Shown: positions 11,164 to 23,898, counted from the first letter of the stretch. The stretch is DNA of 64,000 bases from Azolla caroliniana (GCA_043228905.1 JBHGNT010000003.1:13516001-13580000), one strand, 5' to 3'. Notes: generated by a model not told the origin, from the sequence alone. Program-made: numbers and translations.

Positions 11164-14100
11164 ATGGAGTCCGTTACCACATCTACATGTCATCGAGTCC
11201 TAGCCTCTGCCCTTCTAGATTCTGGAGCCAACTCTTGTTTCATGGATCGTGAATTTGCCTTGTCACAAAACATCCTCTTGAATATGCTTCCCAGCCCAGT
11301 AGCCGTAGGAGTCATTGATGGACGTCCCATAGCATCAGGAGATATAGTCGAGGAGTCCGAGCCAATTAGGATAGTTCTTGGCAATTTGGCAAGCATAATC
11401 TCTTTCAACATTATTCGTAGTCCGGAACACCCAATAGTTCTAAGTCTCCCCTGGTTTGAACTCCATAACCCGAAGATTGATTGGATGAAAAGAACAATTG
11501 AGGAGACCCAGGAAAAGCACAAATCCCGCATCCCTCTCTCCTACATGTGATAATAGATCCCCGGAGTTATCGCCCATCTCTTTACGACAGTTGCGGGAGG
11601 AAGGGGGGAACAAGGCCATGTTCGTCTTCACAATAATAGCAACTCCATCATCCACTTCACGTGAAGCGGATATTAAACTACCAGAGAAATACAAGGAGTT
11701 TTCAGATGTCTTTGATAAGGTGAAGGCCAATACATTGCCGGAGCATCGGCCATAAGATTGCCCTATTGACTTACAACCAGGGAAAGAACCTCCATGGGGC
11801 CCAATTTATAATCTCTCCCCTGTAGAGCTAGAGACTTTGCGGGAAAATATTGATGAGAATCTGGCAAACGGATTCATTCGGCATTCTAGATCCCCTGCTG
11901 GTGCACCTATCTTCTTCGTTAAGAAGAAGAATGGGACTCTTCGGTTGGTCGTGGATTATCGAGGGCTAAACAAAGTGACTATCCGGAATAGATATGCTCT
12001 ACCATTAATCCCGAATCTTTTGGAACGTCTTAGTGGTGCAAAATATTTCACGAAGTTGGACCTTCGCGGAGCATATAATCTAGTTCGGATTTGCCCGGGG
12101 GATGAATGGAAGACAGCTTTCCGCCCTCGCTATGGACATTTTGAGAATACAATGATGCCATTCGGTCTCACGAATGCACCTGCTGTTTTCCAACATATGG
12201 CGAACGATATTTTTCGAGATTTTCTTGATATCTTCACTATAGTTTACCTAGATGATATTTTAATCTACTCAAAGACCCAAGAGGAGCATGATGAACATGT
12301 TCGTCAAGTACTGCGTCGACTCCGAGAATATGGTCTCTATGCAAAATTAGAAAAGTGTAGTTTCGGCTAGAATCAAGTGGAATTTTTGGGGTATGTTGTA
12401 TCGTCAAATGGTATTGCTATGGACCCCATGAAGGTACAAGCAATTTTAGAGTGGCAAACGCCCCTTTCAGTGCGTGATGTGCAATGTTTTCTCGGGTTTG
12501 CAAATTTTTATCGAAAATGTATTAAAGATTATTCCAAGGTTGTGCTTCCACTTACTCAGCTCACACATAAAGATCAACCATTTATATGGAGTTCAGATGC
12601 AGCCGAGGCATTTGAAAGCTTAAAACGAGCATTTACAACGGCACCTATCTTAGCACATGTCGACCCAACAAAACGCTTCATCCTCGAAGCCGATGCATCC
12701 GATTTTGCACTAGGGAGTGTCCTCTCGCAGATTGGAGATGATGGACAACTACACCCTGTCGCCTTTCATTCACGAAAGTTTGAAGCTGCAGAGATCAACT
12801 ACGAGATCCATGACAAAGAGCTTCTTGCAATCGTGGATTCGTTTCAACAATGGCGACATTTCCTAGAAGGTTCTTCTCAACAGATCATTGTCTACAATGA
12901 TCATAAGAACCTGACTTATTTCCAAAATGCTCGAGTCTTGAGTCGGCGACAAGCCCGGTGGGCGCAATTTTTGACTCACTTTGACTTTATCATCATATAT
13001 CGCCCTGGGATGCAACAAGGCAAAGCAGATGCTCTTTCTCGACGCTCTTATATGGAACTTCATCCAGGGGAACCTACATTTGAGCATCAAAAACAAATCC
13101 TTTTGGGTTCTAATCGATTACGATTAATGGTAGTTAACGCCATAACAACTGTTGAAAATTCCACTCTTCTTGATTCCATTCGAGATCATATGGCCACCGA
13201 TGATTTCGCCAAAGATGTTTTGGATCATATCGTCCCGGATCATGCTTCTTGCTCACAGTCGAAAAATCCTCGTAATGACTATTGTCAGTTCTATTGGCAT
13301 GATGGTTTTCTATTTCGACAAAATTTATTGTATGTTCCTGATGGTCCCCCACGGCTACAAGTTTTGCAACATTGCCATGACTCACCAATGGCTGGTCATT
13401 TTGGAGTTCACAAGACTCTAGAATTAATTTCTCGACGCTATTGGTGGCCTCGCCTTCGTCATTTTGTTGAGGAGTATGTTCGGAGTTGTGATATATGTTG
13501 TCGATCAAAGAATCCTCGTCACCGACCCTATGGCTTACTACAACCACTTCCCATTCCGGAAATTCCTTGGAAGTCTATATCCTTGGACTTCATTACTGAT
13601 CTCCCAGTTTCAAAAGGTTTTGATGCAATTCTCACAGTGGTTGATCGATTTACCAAAATGGCACATTTCTTGCCATGTACAAAGTCGATTACTAGTCAAG
13701 AGACGGCTGATCTCGTTATGCGGGAGGTATTTAAGCATCATGGTCTGCCGGATGATATTATTAGTGATCGTGGTCCACAATTCATCTCAAAGTTTTGGAA
13801 GCACCTGTTCAAACTTCTCCACATTTCAGTTAAGCTTTCTTCGGGCTATCATCCTGAAACAAATGGCCAAACAGAGCGTACCAACCAGACATTGGAACAA
13901 TATCTTCGTTGTTTCATCAACTATCAACAAGATGATTGGGTTGCTTTTTTGCACTTGGCGGAATTCGCTTACAACAACTCAGCCCATTCTTCTACAAGAT
14001 ATTCCCCATTTTTCGCAAATACGGGCTGTCATCCTCGGTGGACGATGAATGCGCATCCAGAAGTTCCTACCAACCATGCTGCCGAGGATCGTCTTAGTCG

Positions 14101-14674
14101 CCTCCAAGAAATTCAAGCTAACATTCTCCACAATTTGCACGATGCTCAATTTACACACAAGAGGCTTGCCGATCGTCATCGTCTAAACTCCTCAAAAAAG
14201 TTCCGCATTGGGGATCATGTATGGCTTCTCCAACACAACATCAAGACCACTCGACCTTGCAGTAAATTGGATTACCAACGTTTTGGCCCTTACATGATCA
14301 CTGGTAAGATAAGTGATGTTGCATTTCGTCTTGACCTCCCTCCGCACATGCATCTTCATCCGGTGTTTCATGTATCCCTTTTGGAACCTTATACTACAAG
14401 TTCAATTCCGGGCCGTCTTACGACACCCCCACCACCTGTCGAGTTCTTGGACGGGCCTGAATTTGAAGTTGCTGTCGTTCTCGATTCTAAAATGGTGCGC
14501 AACAAGCTGTATTACTTAGTCGATTGGCTAGGCTATACCTCCAATGATCGAACTTGGGAACCTGCCACAAATCTTTCCAATGCATTTCATCGCCAATATC
14601 CTTGTAAACCAAGTCCTAATACAAACCCTACAACCCGTGAGACGTGTCGTCGAAGAAGGGGGATAGTGTCATGA
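11164..14674 (+). pseudogene. Gypsy-2 pol: protease, RT, RNase H, integrase, chromodomain
   Basis: Order: protease (ALLDSGANSCFMD at about 11206); RT ([27 protein letters not shown] at about 12245); RNase H (LEADASDFALGSVLSQ, then KELLAIVDSFQQWRHFLEG); integrase with an HHCC zinc domain (H...H...CDICCRSK near 13380-13510), catalytic region (LDFITDLP, DRGPQF, NGQTERTNQTLEQY); and a C-terminal chromodomain (YLVDWLGYTSNDRTWEP at about 14510). A frameshift near 11530, TAA at 11753 and TAG at 12368 break it; the last 765 codons (12377-14674) are open. Chromodomain elements usually target silent chromatin. It would need gag, and pol repair, in trans to move. Confidence 0.9.
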
Positions 14675-15043
14675 TAACAGTCACATCATGCATGGAAAGG
14701 ATCATGACACTCACTCGAAAGGATTTGAACCCACGACCTTGTTGTACACATGTCAAATCCTTAACCATTGTATTAATATTCTTATATGTATAGTCTCTAG
14801 AATATGAAATCTAATATCATAGGAATATTCTATATTACTCTACATTCTAGAATGACCTAGAATATTCTAGAGTGTTCTCTATTACTTATAAATAGGGATC
14901 TACCACCCATCCCAAACCTAAATTGGTTCAATGCCATTTTGTAGCCTACTCTTTGTAATCCATTTTACGCTTCAATATAATAATTCTCTTTCAATTATCT
15001 CTCTATCTCTTTTTCTCTCTCTTTCTCTCTCTCAGTCTTGACA
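14667..15043 (+). repeat. Gypsy-2 3' LTR (377 bp)
   Basis: Nearly identical to the 5' LTR but lacking the 86-bp block. It follows the purine-rich AGAAGGGGGATAG at 14654-14666. Confidence 0.9.
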
Positions 15044-15610
15044 CTCACACCCTTAAGTACAGGAAATGCAGGAAGGGGGAAGCACCCGACACCAACGAAG
15101 ATGCAAATATACACAGACAGACGCAAACGTATATATATATATATATAAAAGAAGAATACATTCCCGGCGTCGAGCCGGACCAAGATAGCTTACAACAGTC
15201 GTCTGCTGTCAAGCCGCCGTCGGGGAGCTCTCGGGCTTGTCGCGCTGAGCGGGGTCTTGCACAGGAGGCCGAGCCGAAGCAAACCCTAAGTAAATCGCGA
15301 AGGGGAAGAAGAAGAAGAAGAAACAAAAACACTAACCCTAGACTAACGGTATACCCTCTAACGCAAAAATGGGCAACCCTTTCACAAAGGGTGTTCCCTT
15401 CCTTTTATAGAACCAGGACAGGGATGCGTTACAATGTGGGATAAACCCCGACTTACATGGGATCGTCTGTCCTGACTTGACTACTCTTCGGCGCCATAAA
15501 GGTGCCCTCGTTATTCACACTAAATGTACAAGGGTGGGCACACACGCTGCACCCCGCCGATGCAGCCAATGTTTCCCGGTTTCCGCCTCTGGCCGAAATT
15601 CTTCACGACA
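15044..15610 (-). repeat. TR-GAG-B LTR, main part
   Basis: On the minus strand it begins TGTCGTGAAGAATTTCGGCC and contains a clear TATAAAA (plus positions 15403-15409). About 10 nt after the TATA box is a hairpin with arms ACCCTTT and AAAGGGT (15376-15392). The LTR continues at 10611-10395, beyond Gypsy-2. The start also matches the sequence from 63614. Confidence 0.7.
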
Positions 15611-17830
15611 CCCGCCCCCACCTAACTGCACGTCCACCGGTATGTGCCAAATCTAGTTGAAGGGTGAGAGATTTCGGCCGGTGAGAAACCGGTCTCCAGT
15701 GATCCGCATCTCGGCTCGCTGCCGGTTTGATCCGTCGGCTTCGAGTCTTCCTTCGCACTCGCCTCCCCGTAGGCTCGTTCGACCCGTCGATGGGTCCTCT
15801 GCCGCGATCTCCGTAGTACGCGTACTTCCGTTGGCCCTTGTTTGGCCGTATGAACGCCCCGCTTCCCGCCGTATGCCCGATGTCCTCTGCTTGAGGCATG
15901 CCCGTAGTGGCCCGCTTGGCCTCCGTTGTCCAATCGCGATGTCCTGATGGTCGTCCCATGTTGTTTCGCGTTGCCTTCGTCCTTTCGCCGCCACCTTCCT
16001 TCTCCACGGTCTTACATCGCCGCGTCTGCTCGAACCGCCATGGTCTCCGGAATAGTGTGGAGGATCCCTTTCCGGCCTGATCGTGCATCTCTGCTCACCT
16101 GCATACCGGTGTCCTTTGCATCCGAGGAGCACCCCGTAGTAGCCCGCTTGGCCCTTCCCGTCTTCGTGCCGTTGCAACAGGTCCCGAGTCTTCCGCTTGC
16201 CGTTGTCCCCTCGCCCCACCAGCTTGTCACCCCGGGCTTGCCGTGTCAGTCTTCGCTACTTCGACGGAGCTCCCGAGATCTACGAAGCGAGTGTGGAGGA
16301 TCCTCCTCCGGCCTCTCTTGCCATCCCCTGACTCCGACCCTGTGCAGTCCACTAGGCACTTGTCACCTCGTTCCCGGCACCTCCCTTGTGTCGTCTTCCG
16401 CTTCCTTTGTTCGGCACCGCCCGTGCCGAACACTGTCCCGTAGTCACGCTTCGACCCGGCCCGCGATGGCCATTTGCGAGACTCTTGTTCTGTCCAAGGT
16501 GTGCCTTTCCGGCTTGACATACCTCCCCGTGTTTGCCGCTACCGACTCCTTCCGAAACCTCGTGTCGTCGGGTCCCGTTCCCTGCCGCCACTGTCCTTCT
16601 CCATCGGTCTTACGTTGCCGCGTTGGCCGAGCAGCCGGGGTCTCCGGATCGGTGTGAGGGTCCCATAGGACCGGACTCCGTTTCTATGCTTGCCGTAATT
16701 CAGGTGTCTTTTGTTTGAGTCCCTCCCGGACTCTCCTCGTGTCTTCCGCGTAGTCGGGTCCCGTTTCCCGCCGCCACCAACCTTCTCTCTCGGTCTCATG
16801 TTGCCACGTTGGTCGAACTGCCAGAGTCTCTGGTTAAGTGTGGGGATCCCGTAGGACCGGACTTCCTTACGCCCTTGCCTTCGTCACCTCACCGCCACCG
16901 TCAGTATCTTGGTCTTACGTCGACCGCGTTGCCGACTGCCGAAGTCTCTAGAACCAGTGTGAAGGATTCTCCGTAGACCGCCCATCCGTAGCCCCTTTGC
17001 CTTCATCACCTCGCCGCCACCGTCAATATCTTGGTCTTACGTCGACCGCGTTGCCGACTGCCGAAGTCTCTAGAACCGCTGTGAAGGATCCTCCGTGGGC
17101 CTCTAATTTGTCTTCCCGACCCTGTCCCAGGTCGTCCTTTTCCGCATGCCGAGAGGGCGGTTTACTCCGCACCCTCTCCCGTGGTACCGACGTACCGTGT
17201 CCTCGGCCTCTTCGTAGGCCTGCTCTCTTCCTCCCTCCCGGAATGGTCATCCGGGAGTCCGCTCCGCCCGGTTCTCGCTCGGGTCCGCTCGTCCTTCTCC
17301 GTATTGCCGGGTCCCGTTCTCCTGTCGCCACCGATCTCTCCTATAGGACTCACGCCGGCACTCGGGCCGACCGCCCGCTCTATGCGAGGATCTCCGTAGG
17401 ACCGGCTTTCATTCTCCTTCCGACTCTCGACCTTCGCCCGGTCGGTTTTTTTCCCCATGTAAAAGAGGGCGGCTCGTCCCGCACCTCCTTCCGTATCAGC
17501 ACTTTCACGCCGAATCCGGCCCCGATCGAACGATCCACGAGCGGATCACGCTCCACCCGTATCGGAATGTCGATCTCCTCGTGCCGCGTCCGTCCTCAGC
17601 CTCCTCACAGGTCGTTTCCCATCCATCTTCGCTGGCATCGTGCCAGGACTCCTCGGTACCGCCATCCATCTTCTCGGTCTTACATGGGCATACGGGCCCG
17701 AATGCCGAGTTCTCCGGAATCGGGTCCGTGGGCTTTCGTCCGTTCCTTCCCCGTATTGTCTCGCCGGTGATTCTTGGCCTTTCGTCGCCGCCGTCCTCCG
17801 CTTGGTACTCACGTGGGCACTCGGGCCCAA
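15611..17830 (-). pseudogene. Degenerate gag-like region of TR-GAG-B
   Basis: The minus-strand reading is GC-rich, highly charged and broken into frames such as 15653-16219 and 17023-17331. One block (FTAVLETSAVGNAVDVRPRY, at about 17090-17023) matches the repeated ETSxV module of the TR-GAG-A protein. The same DNA is repeated about every 112 bp (16899-16980 and 17011-17095, with more diverged copies at about 16590 and 16770), so the protein had a run of such modules. Plus-strand ORFs here are antisense shadows. No RT, integrase or protease motif was seen. Confidence 0.55.
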
Positions 17831-18590
17831 CTACCATCGAAACGAAGGAGAAGACATGTCGAGGGATACCAGTTGAGCTTTTCTGCTCAACATAGACGAA
17901 AGGGCAGCCAAAGCCGACACCGAAACGAAGGAGAAGACATGTCGAGGGATGCCAGTGCTGCGACAAACAAGTTGGCTGAAGGGGTCGAGGTGCACTAAAC
18001 CGGACAGGTTGAGGAGTGTTGGACCAGAGGGGTCGTGGAACGTGGAACTAAACCGGACGAGAAGTGCGAGCAAGGCATGAAGATGTCAAGAGGAGTCGTA
18101 AGATAGAACCTGTAGAGTGGGAGGAACCTCAAGTTGAGCTTGAGGGGGAGTGTTGAGAAGCAAGCTCAACATGGGTTGGATCGGTTGAACAAGCCGAGAG
18201 CCGGATCCGATGAAGAACGACCGGCTAGGCACAGATCAGATTAAGACCGGTCAGTGGGTTGGATCGGTGAGCCAGATCGGAGAGTCAGATCTGCAGGGAG
18301 TTGGTAGGCCGTTAGAGGCCTACGATCCTAGTCTAGTAGGTAGTTATATTCCTAGGAGTTAGTGTCAGTAGCTCAGTTGTGAGTATTGAAGTACTTGTTA
18401 GTACTTCTGACCATCCTTTATGAACTTGTATAAAAGTGCTCATTGAGCACATTTGTATGTACAATGTTATTATTTTGAATTGAGTTTTTAGTCTTCTACT
18501 CTCTTTGTCTCTCCCAGGTACTGTGTTCTCTCTCCATTGTTTTTTCTCTGTTTTCTGCTATTGTTCAGTTGAGCCGATTGTGTCTATTTC
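17831..18590 (+). mobile_element. Copia-3: 3' tail and LTR of a copia element
   Basis: The tail ends with a PPT (TGAGGGGGAG) and an LTR starts at 18151 with TGTTGAGAAGCAAGCTCAACA. The tail and LTR start match Copia-7 (59954-59998). The LTR has TATAAAA at 18429-18435 followed at once by the hairpin GTGCTC-ATT-GAGCAC. No gag-pol is seen; upstream is TR-GAG-B. A repeat starting CGAAACGAAGGAGAAGACAT occurs at about 17837 and 17921. The LTR right end is not fixed (18567-18592). Confidence 0.65.
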
Positions 18591-18599
18591 AGCTTTGGC

Positions 18600-19540
18600 A
18601 CTTAAATCTTTACAGATTATTTCTAATGTAATCATAAGACAAGGAAATATAAGATAGATAGATAAGAAAAGAGAGAACGAAAGGTGACGATCCACCCGAC
18701 CACCCCCAAGTGAAGGGATCAAGGTAGACCCGAGCCTTAATCGGCGTCCCATACCACCATGATGACATCAAGTCGTACCTGGCACTAGCGCACTCACTAC
18801 AAGAGTCTGTTCACCTAAAGATCACACTCTCCACATAATCAAATGATGTGTCTAATAAGGGTAGTTAGGCCTCATATTTATAACTAGACTTGAGGCCCCC
18901 AAGCAAGTTCACACTTGGCCCGTATGGGTTGTCTAAATTCCTAGGATTAAAAGTAATCCTCCCTTCTTTACACTCTCAATTAACCCTCACACTTTATCCT
19001 CGTGTGTGGAATACTACGATAGAACTTATTGCGGGATAAATTATGGTCATGCATGTAACATGCCACATCACAACAATGTTGTAGTAGAGCATTTCTTAAT
19101 GCGTTGTCACAAAAGGGGGGAACAACAAAAGAACAATTTGTCAAAATGGAAACAACAAGAACAAGGTTGCATGAGGTGGGAGAAGCAAATAGTTGAGAGA
19201 GGGAGACCCAACCTTTGAATTTTTTCGTACACCTACACATTAGAATTAACACATTCTACTTTAGATATTGGAAAAAACTAAGGAGACATGGACATAGTCT
19301 ATAGATATAGACATTGAGAGAAAGAGAGAGAGTTTCAGTTTAAATGTGATTATTTTCTTGGATTATTCCTTAGTTGTTTTTTATTTATTTTAAAGGCCTT
19401 AGAACTGAAATTTTGGTCAAAAGTGGGTAGACGTAGCTTTCTTTCACCGCGGTTGTTGCATGTGATAATTAAATAAATTAAGTTGTTAATCAAAGTTGTA
19501 GAATACGTAGGGTACAATAGGTATTCTTAAAATCATTCTA
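18600..19540. other. Unassigned AT-rich sequence
   Basis: No open frame with a recognisable motif. Short GATA and GA runs occur at 18650-18680 and 19315-19335. The part around 18660-18900 has a mixed composition (CCACCCCCAAGTGAAGGG) that could be an old minus-strand LTR, but no partner copy is present in the window. Confidence 0.3.
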
Positions 19541-19607
19541 TCTTTCTTTTCTTTTCTTTTCCCCCAAAAAAACACCTTCCATTAGTTATAAAATTTTACA
19601 AATTAGA

Positions 19608-22600
19608 TCATAATGTACAAATCCTTGTAGGGACGCGATAGTTCCATCTTATGTGGATGCCCATTGACTCAAGAAAGGGAGAGGACAACCATTGTTGGAT
19701 GAAGGCTATTCGTTGTCTTTCAACTCCATCGGAGCCGCCCTTGAGGCCATCATATTGGCTCTTTAGAGTGGCTACAACTTCACTCCATATCTCTTGTAGT
19801 AACATTGTTGGATGCGCGGTTTGGTTGGAGAAGACCCATCTACACCATTGTTTCCATAGAATCCAGAGAGTTATTGGGCTAACCAATTCCAACACAACTT
19901 GAGATTTGTCATTAAGAGGAGTTGAGTGGACATTTTCGTTGGTTGGGAAAAAAACCTCTTGTGCTTTTATCACCAAAGTCATCCCCTCCTCCTGATGCTC
20001 GTATCTGCCAACTGGGGTCTGCCATGATAGCCAACATATATTTCCCCACTTGATTGAGCCTTTCACCTCGCATAATTCCAACAAGCGACCAACCCCCGCC
20101 ATATTCGATGGGACGTTGGGTAGTCCCACAGAGCGTGTCGTATTAATTCTACTGCATTTGGGCACTCTACACAATTAGGAGAGCTAAGGTTCCCACGTTG
20201 CCATGCTCCCACCGGTAGTGACTTATGTATTAATAGCCATTGGAACGTGGTAATCTGCCTGGCGTGTTGTTGTTTCCAGATTTTCTATCAAAACTTGGTG
20301 ATAATTTTGTGGGGAACTTGATATGTGTGCCAAACCTTTGCAACAGCCGGCTCTCGAGTGGTTTGAGCAGTTAGAATGTGGCAACCCAATCTAGTTGTGA
20401 ATTGGAAGAAAGGGATGGGTTTGATTCCTTGCCCCGCGTAAGGATCACACCATGTCCATTGCAAAGGGTCCCAACTGACCTTACGGAGCCATGTGTTTTC
20501 ATGAGTACATATGTGTCAATCTGGTTGTACTTTGATCGGATCAGGATCTACAATCCATTTATGACCAGTATACGCAAGTACTTGAATTGCGTTATTCTCT
20601 GTTGGTGTCTTAGTATCTCGCAATTCAGAGCCTTCGATCCTATCTAGAGGTCCCCTACCTCTCGGGATCAAAGATCCCTCCTCCTCGTAGCCTATCCATT
20701 TCTCCATTATCGTCCTTTGAGTTGCAGCTTCCCTAATCAGTAGAGCGTTAATGATTTCTGATCTCATAGTCCATCCGCCCCTGATTCCATGGAGTATGTT
20801 GGCTTGATCTTGTAGTGCAGTGACATAAACCGTCTCCAACATTCTATACTTTTTCTTGGACCTTCTGCAATGTATCCCCATGACAACCCCTTACTTGATC
20901 CAAGTAGTTGATTAGATTCATCCTTGATACATGGGTTCCATAGGATACGTTCACTGAGCCAGGCAAGTTTGGAACTCGGTTGATCGCACTTGAGCCCTCT
21001 TCTAATGTCACACCATGCCTTCCACATGGATGCATTGAATCTATCCTCCAATTGGCATGAGAAACTAGGTTTGAGATCCATGTTTAGAATCCATCCCGTT
21101 TGGGGGGGGCAATTGACCCCTTTTCGTGGCCTAAAGTAAGTGCAACGTAACCGCAGTAGCATTTTCCAACAGTCATTTCCTGGTTGGAGTCCTCGCACCA
21201 CAAATTTGGCAAGTACGGCTTTTGATTGTGAAAGGGGATCAATAAGACCCAATTCCCCTCTCGACTTAGGTGTTGTGAGTATAGGCCACGCCACCTTGGC
21301 GCAAGTTACATGATCTTCCTTACCAGACCAAATGTAGTTGTGTACTAGTCCTTGAATCTGATGTATACTTTCCTTGGAGATTGTCCAACATGATAGACTA
21401 TACCATGTTGTTGCGAGTAGTACCTGGTTTGCCACTATGACGCGACCCGCTAGCGACAGTTTTTTTGAACTCCAATGTTTCAACTTTTTTCGAATGGAAT
21501 GGATAACGGGTGCATTCATAGTCTCCAGCGGTATGTTGAAACCAATTTGGAAACCCAAATATTTGGTGCTCGCTCCTTGATTGGTCCATTTGAAAGCGGG
21601 ATGTGGGTGCCACACAAGATGTGTTTCATGAGAAAGCCATATTGTACAGGATTTGTGCCAATTGATCATGGCATTGGATCTCTTGTAAAATACGGCTAAC
21701 CCACTTTCTAGCTTTTGGAGGTTTTCCAAGTCTCCTTGCAGGTAGACTGTTGTGTCATCTACAAATTCTATATTCAGGATGCTTTGGTGAGAATGAGGCA
21801 CGGCAAGACCATGTAGGTTGAGATGCTGCAAGTTGAGAAAGCAAGAGAGTGCTTCGGCATGTAATAGAAATAAGGATGGAGCTAGTGGGCATCCCTGTCG
21901 TACAGATCGGGATATTCGGAAAAAGGGGCCCCTTTCACCTGCCAATGAAACGCAACTACTGTCGTTCCTATAAAGTCCTGCAATGCCTTTGATCTATGTC
22001 TCTTGAAAGCCGAGTTTCCCCATCACACTTTCTAGAAAGTTCCAACATACCCTGTCATATGCTTTCTCAAAATCTAGTAGCACCACCGCTACCTTGTTGT
22101 TGGTACGTTTGGAAAGGGCTACTACTTCCGAGAATGAGAAGAGGTTGTCTAGGATGCTCCAATTTCTAACGAAACTTGTCTGGGATGGATGAATGAGTTG
22201 AGGGAGAAGTGGTGTTAAACGGCGTGGCACGATTTTTGCGAGCAACTTATAGGTAGTATTGAGAAGAGTTATGGGCCGCCACTTGCTAATGTCGTTAGCC
22301 CTCCCACCACTTTTAGGATTGAGATGTATCATCCCCTATCCAAATTCCTCCGGCATGTTTCCCGAAGTCATGATCTCCTCATATGCCTGGAGGAGGTCTT
22401 CTTTAATAGTGTGCCAAAGGCATGTGAAAAAGTGAGGTGTGAGGCTTTTGACTCCGGGGCAACTATCTGCATCCAAATCCAAGAGTGCCTCCCATATCTC
22501 GATTATTGATAGGCGACGCACAAGCCATGTATTCATTTCCATCGTGACTTTCTCGGGTATGCTTTGGAGGATAATATCTTCTCTTATGTCTTCCCCTGTG

Positions 22601-23898
22601 GCCATAGTATCTTCGGTAAGTAGGCGCTAATAGTAACTTGTGGCAATATTCCTCATTTCGTCACCATCCTCAGTGGTCGTTCCATCCTATCGGCGGAGGC
22701 TGCGCATCATTGTTCTAGTGTGCCTCAGGCCTTTGGAGTGGAAGAATTCCTTCGTGGTTTTGTCCCCTACTCGAATCCATCGCATCATGCTTCCATGAAA
22801 CTCCATGTCATATATTTCCTTTTCTGCCATGCTAAGTTCATGTTTGGCCATGGCAACTTGTCCTGCAATCCAACTACATGATGGGTATCTCTATTGGAGT
22901 CGTTGTAAGGCTATTAGTCCCCGTTTTGTCCTCTACTGCTTTTCCTGAGCATCCTTGCTTCTGGTCTTGACAAACTCATTGAGGAGAGTTGAAGCTCTTG
23001 TTAATTTAGCTAGAAGTTTATCAAATGCTAATGAGTCATTGATGGGTAATGACCATTGGTTGGAGAGTTGTTCCTTCACCTCTATAATTGTGTAAATAGT
23101 GTGTGGGATGTGAGGTTGGAATGGGCCCCATTTTCGGTGCAATTGAAAATGACCAACTACCGGGTAATGATCAAATAAAGTCGTGCCTGGAGTTATGCGA
23201 CACCACCCTCCCTTCGCTTCTAGAGCCTCGCCCACATAAATGCGGTCAATGCGAGATAGGGGTCCACTATTCCGCCTGTCTGATCGAGAGAATAAGAGCG
23301 AGTCCCTTTTTCGTTGGAAGTTGTCAGAATGCCAGATGTCTCGCAGGTTAAGGTGTACACATAACTTCTCCCATTGTTTACGTTCCCTTCCTTGTAGAAC
23401 TATGGGGTTGTTGTTGGAGCTATCGTGAATGGATTCGATCATATTAAAATCCCCTCTGATGCACCACTCTTCTGCACCCGCTACTTGTAGGTGGATGCGT
23501 TCCCAAAATGTTGCCCTTTCTGTTTTGCTATTTGGAGCATAAACAGTCATGAAATTCCAGCGTTGCCCTTGGATGACCAACGTCCAAAAATGTGCCCTAC
23601 CAGGTATAAGTGATTCCTGGTGTATTAAGCCTTGGGCTAGATGTTCCCGAATCAAAGTGCAAATACCACCATGATTTCCATCCTCCCCTATTGTTGGCTC
23701 CCAACTTGTTCGCCATGATCCTGGTAGAAGGTCCCCGACTTCCTTTGACTACGTGCTATCAAGGTGGTGTTCTTGCAACATGATGATGTCAGCAACACTC
23801 CCTAATAAATATTCCTCAAGATCCCTTCTCAGTTTCCATTTGTTTTGCTAGTCTAGTCGACTTCTGAGCCCTTGCACGTTCCATGTTACAATCTTCAT
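19608..23898 (-). pseudogene. LINE-1 ORF2 (endonuclease-RT), degenerate
   Basis: The reading starts at the ATG at 23898 with KIVTWNVQGLRSRLD, the usual first strand of the APE endonuclease, then a stop. The endonuclease continues at 23655-22933 (CIRGDFNMIES, LSRIDRIYV, DHYPVVGHF: Asp and His active-site blocks). RT follows: WRPITLLNTTYKLLAKIV and VLLDFEKAYDRVCWNF (22332-21994), then SVRQGCPLAPSLFLLHAEA and FVDDTTVYLQG (F-x-D-D box) at 21945-20764. The C-terminal zf-RVT-like part is 20450-19608 with LWILWKQWCRWVF. Many stops; no activity expected. Confidence 0.85.

Larger units (their letters stand above)
10612..15043 (+). mobile_element. Gypsy-2: young chromodomain Ty3/gypsy element lacking gag
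   Basis: The LTRs are 10612-11074 and 14667-15043, flanked by CTCAG on the left and CTCAC on the right, a target duplication with one change. Outside one 86-bp block the LTRs differ at one visible position (CCTATCCC against CCCATCCC), so the insertion is recent. The interior begins directly with protease; no Gag and no zinc knuckle lie between the 5' LTR and 11164. It interrupts the TR-GAG-B LTR. Confidence 0.9.
10395..17830 (-). mobile_element. TR-GAG-B: pol-less LTR element, split by Gypsy-2
   Basis: The minus-strand 3' LTR occupies 10395-10611 plus 15044-15610 (about 780 bp once Gypsy-2 is removed). A purine tract (GGTGGGGGCGGG on the minus strand, 15611-15622) and a GC-rich internal region to about 17830 follow. 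The plus-strand left end TGTCGCG...GTCTTGGACTAGGG matches the corresponding end of TR-GAG-A (TGTCGTG...GTTTTGGACTAGG). The internal region shares the module LETSAV with the TR-GAG-A protein. No pol motif was found. The 5' LTR is missing; the right side joins a copia tail near 17830, so that end is approximate. Confidence 0.65.

Noticed and set aside
15926-16657. 243-codon plus-strand frame in the GC-rich region
   Set aside because: Antisense to the TR-GAG-B gag-like region; GC-rich DNA gives long chance frames on both strands.
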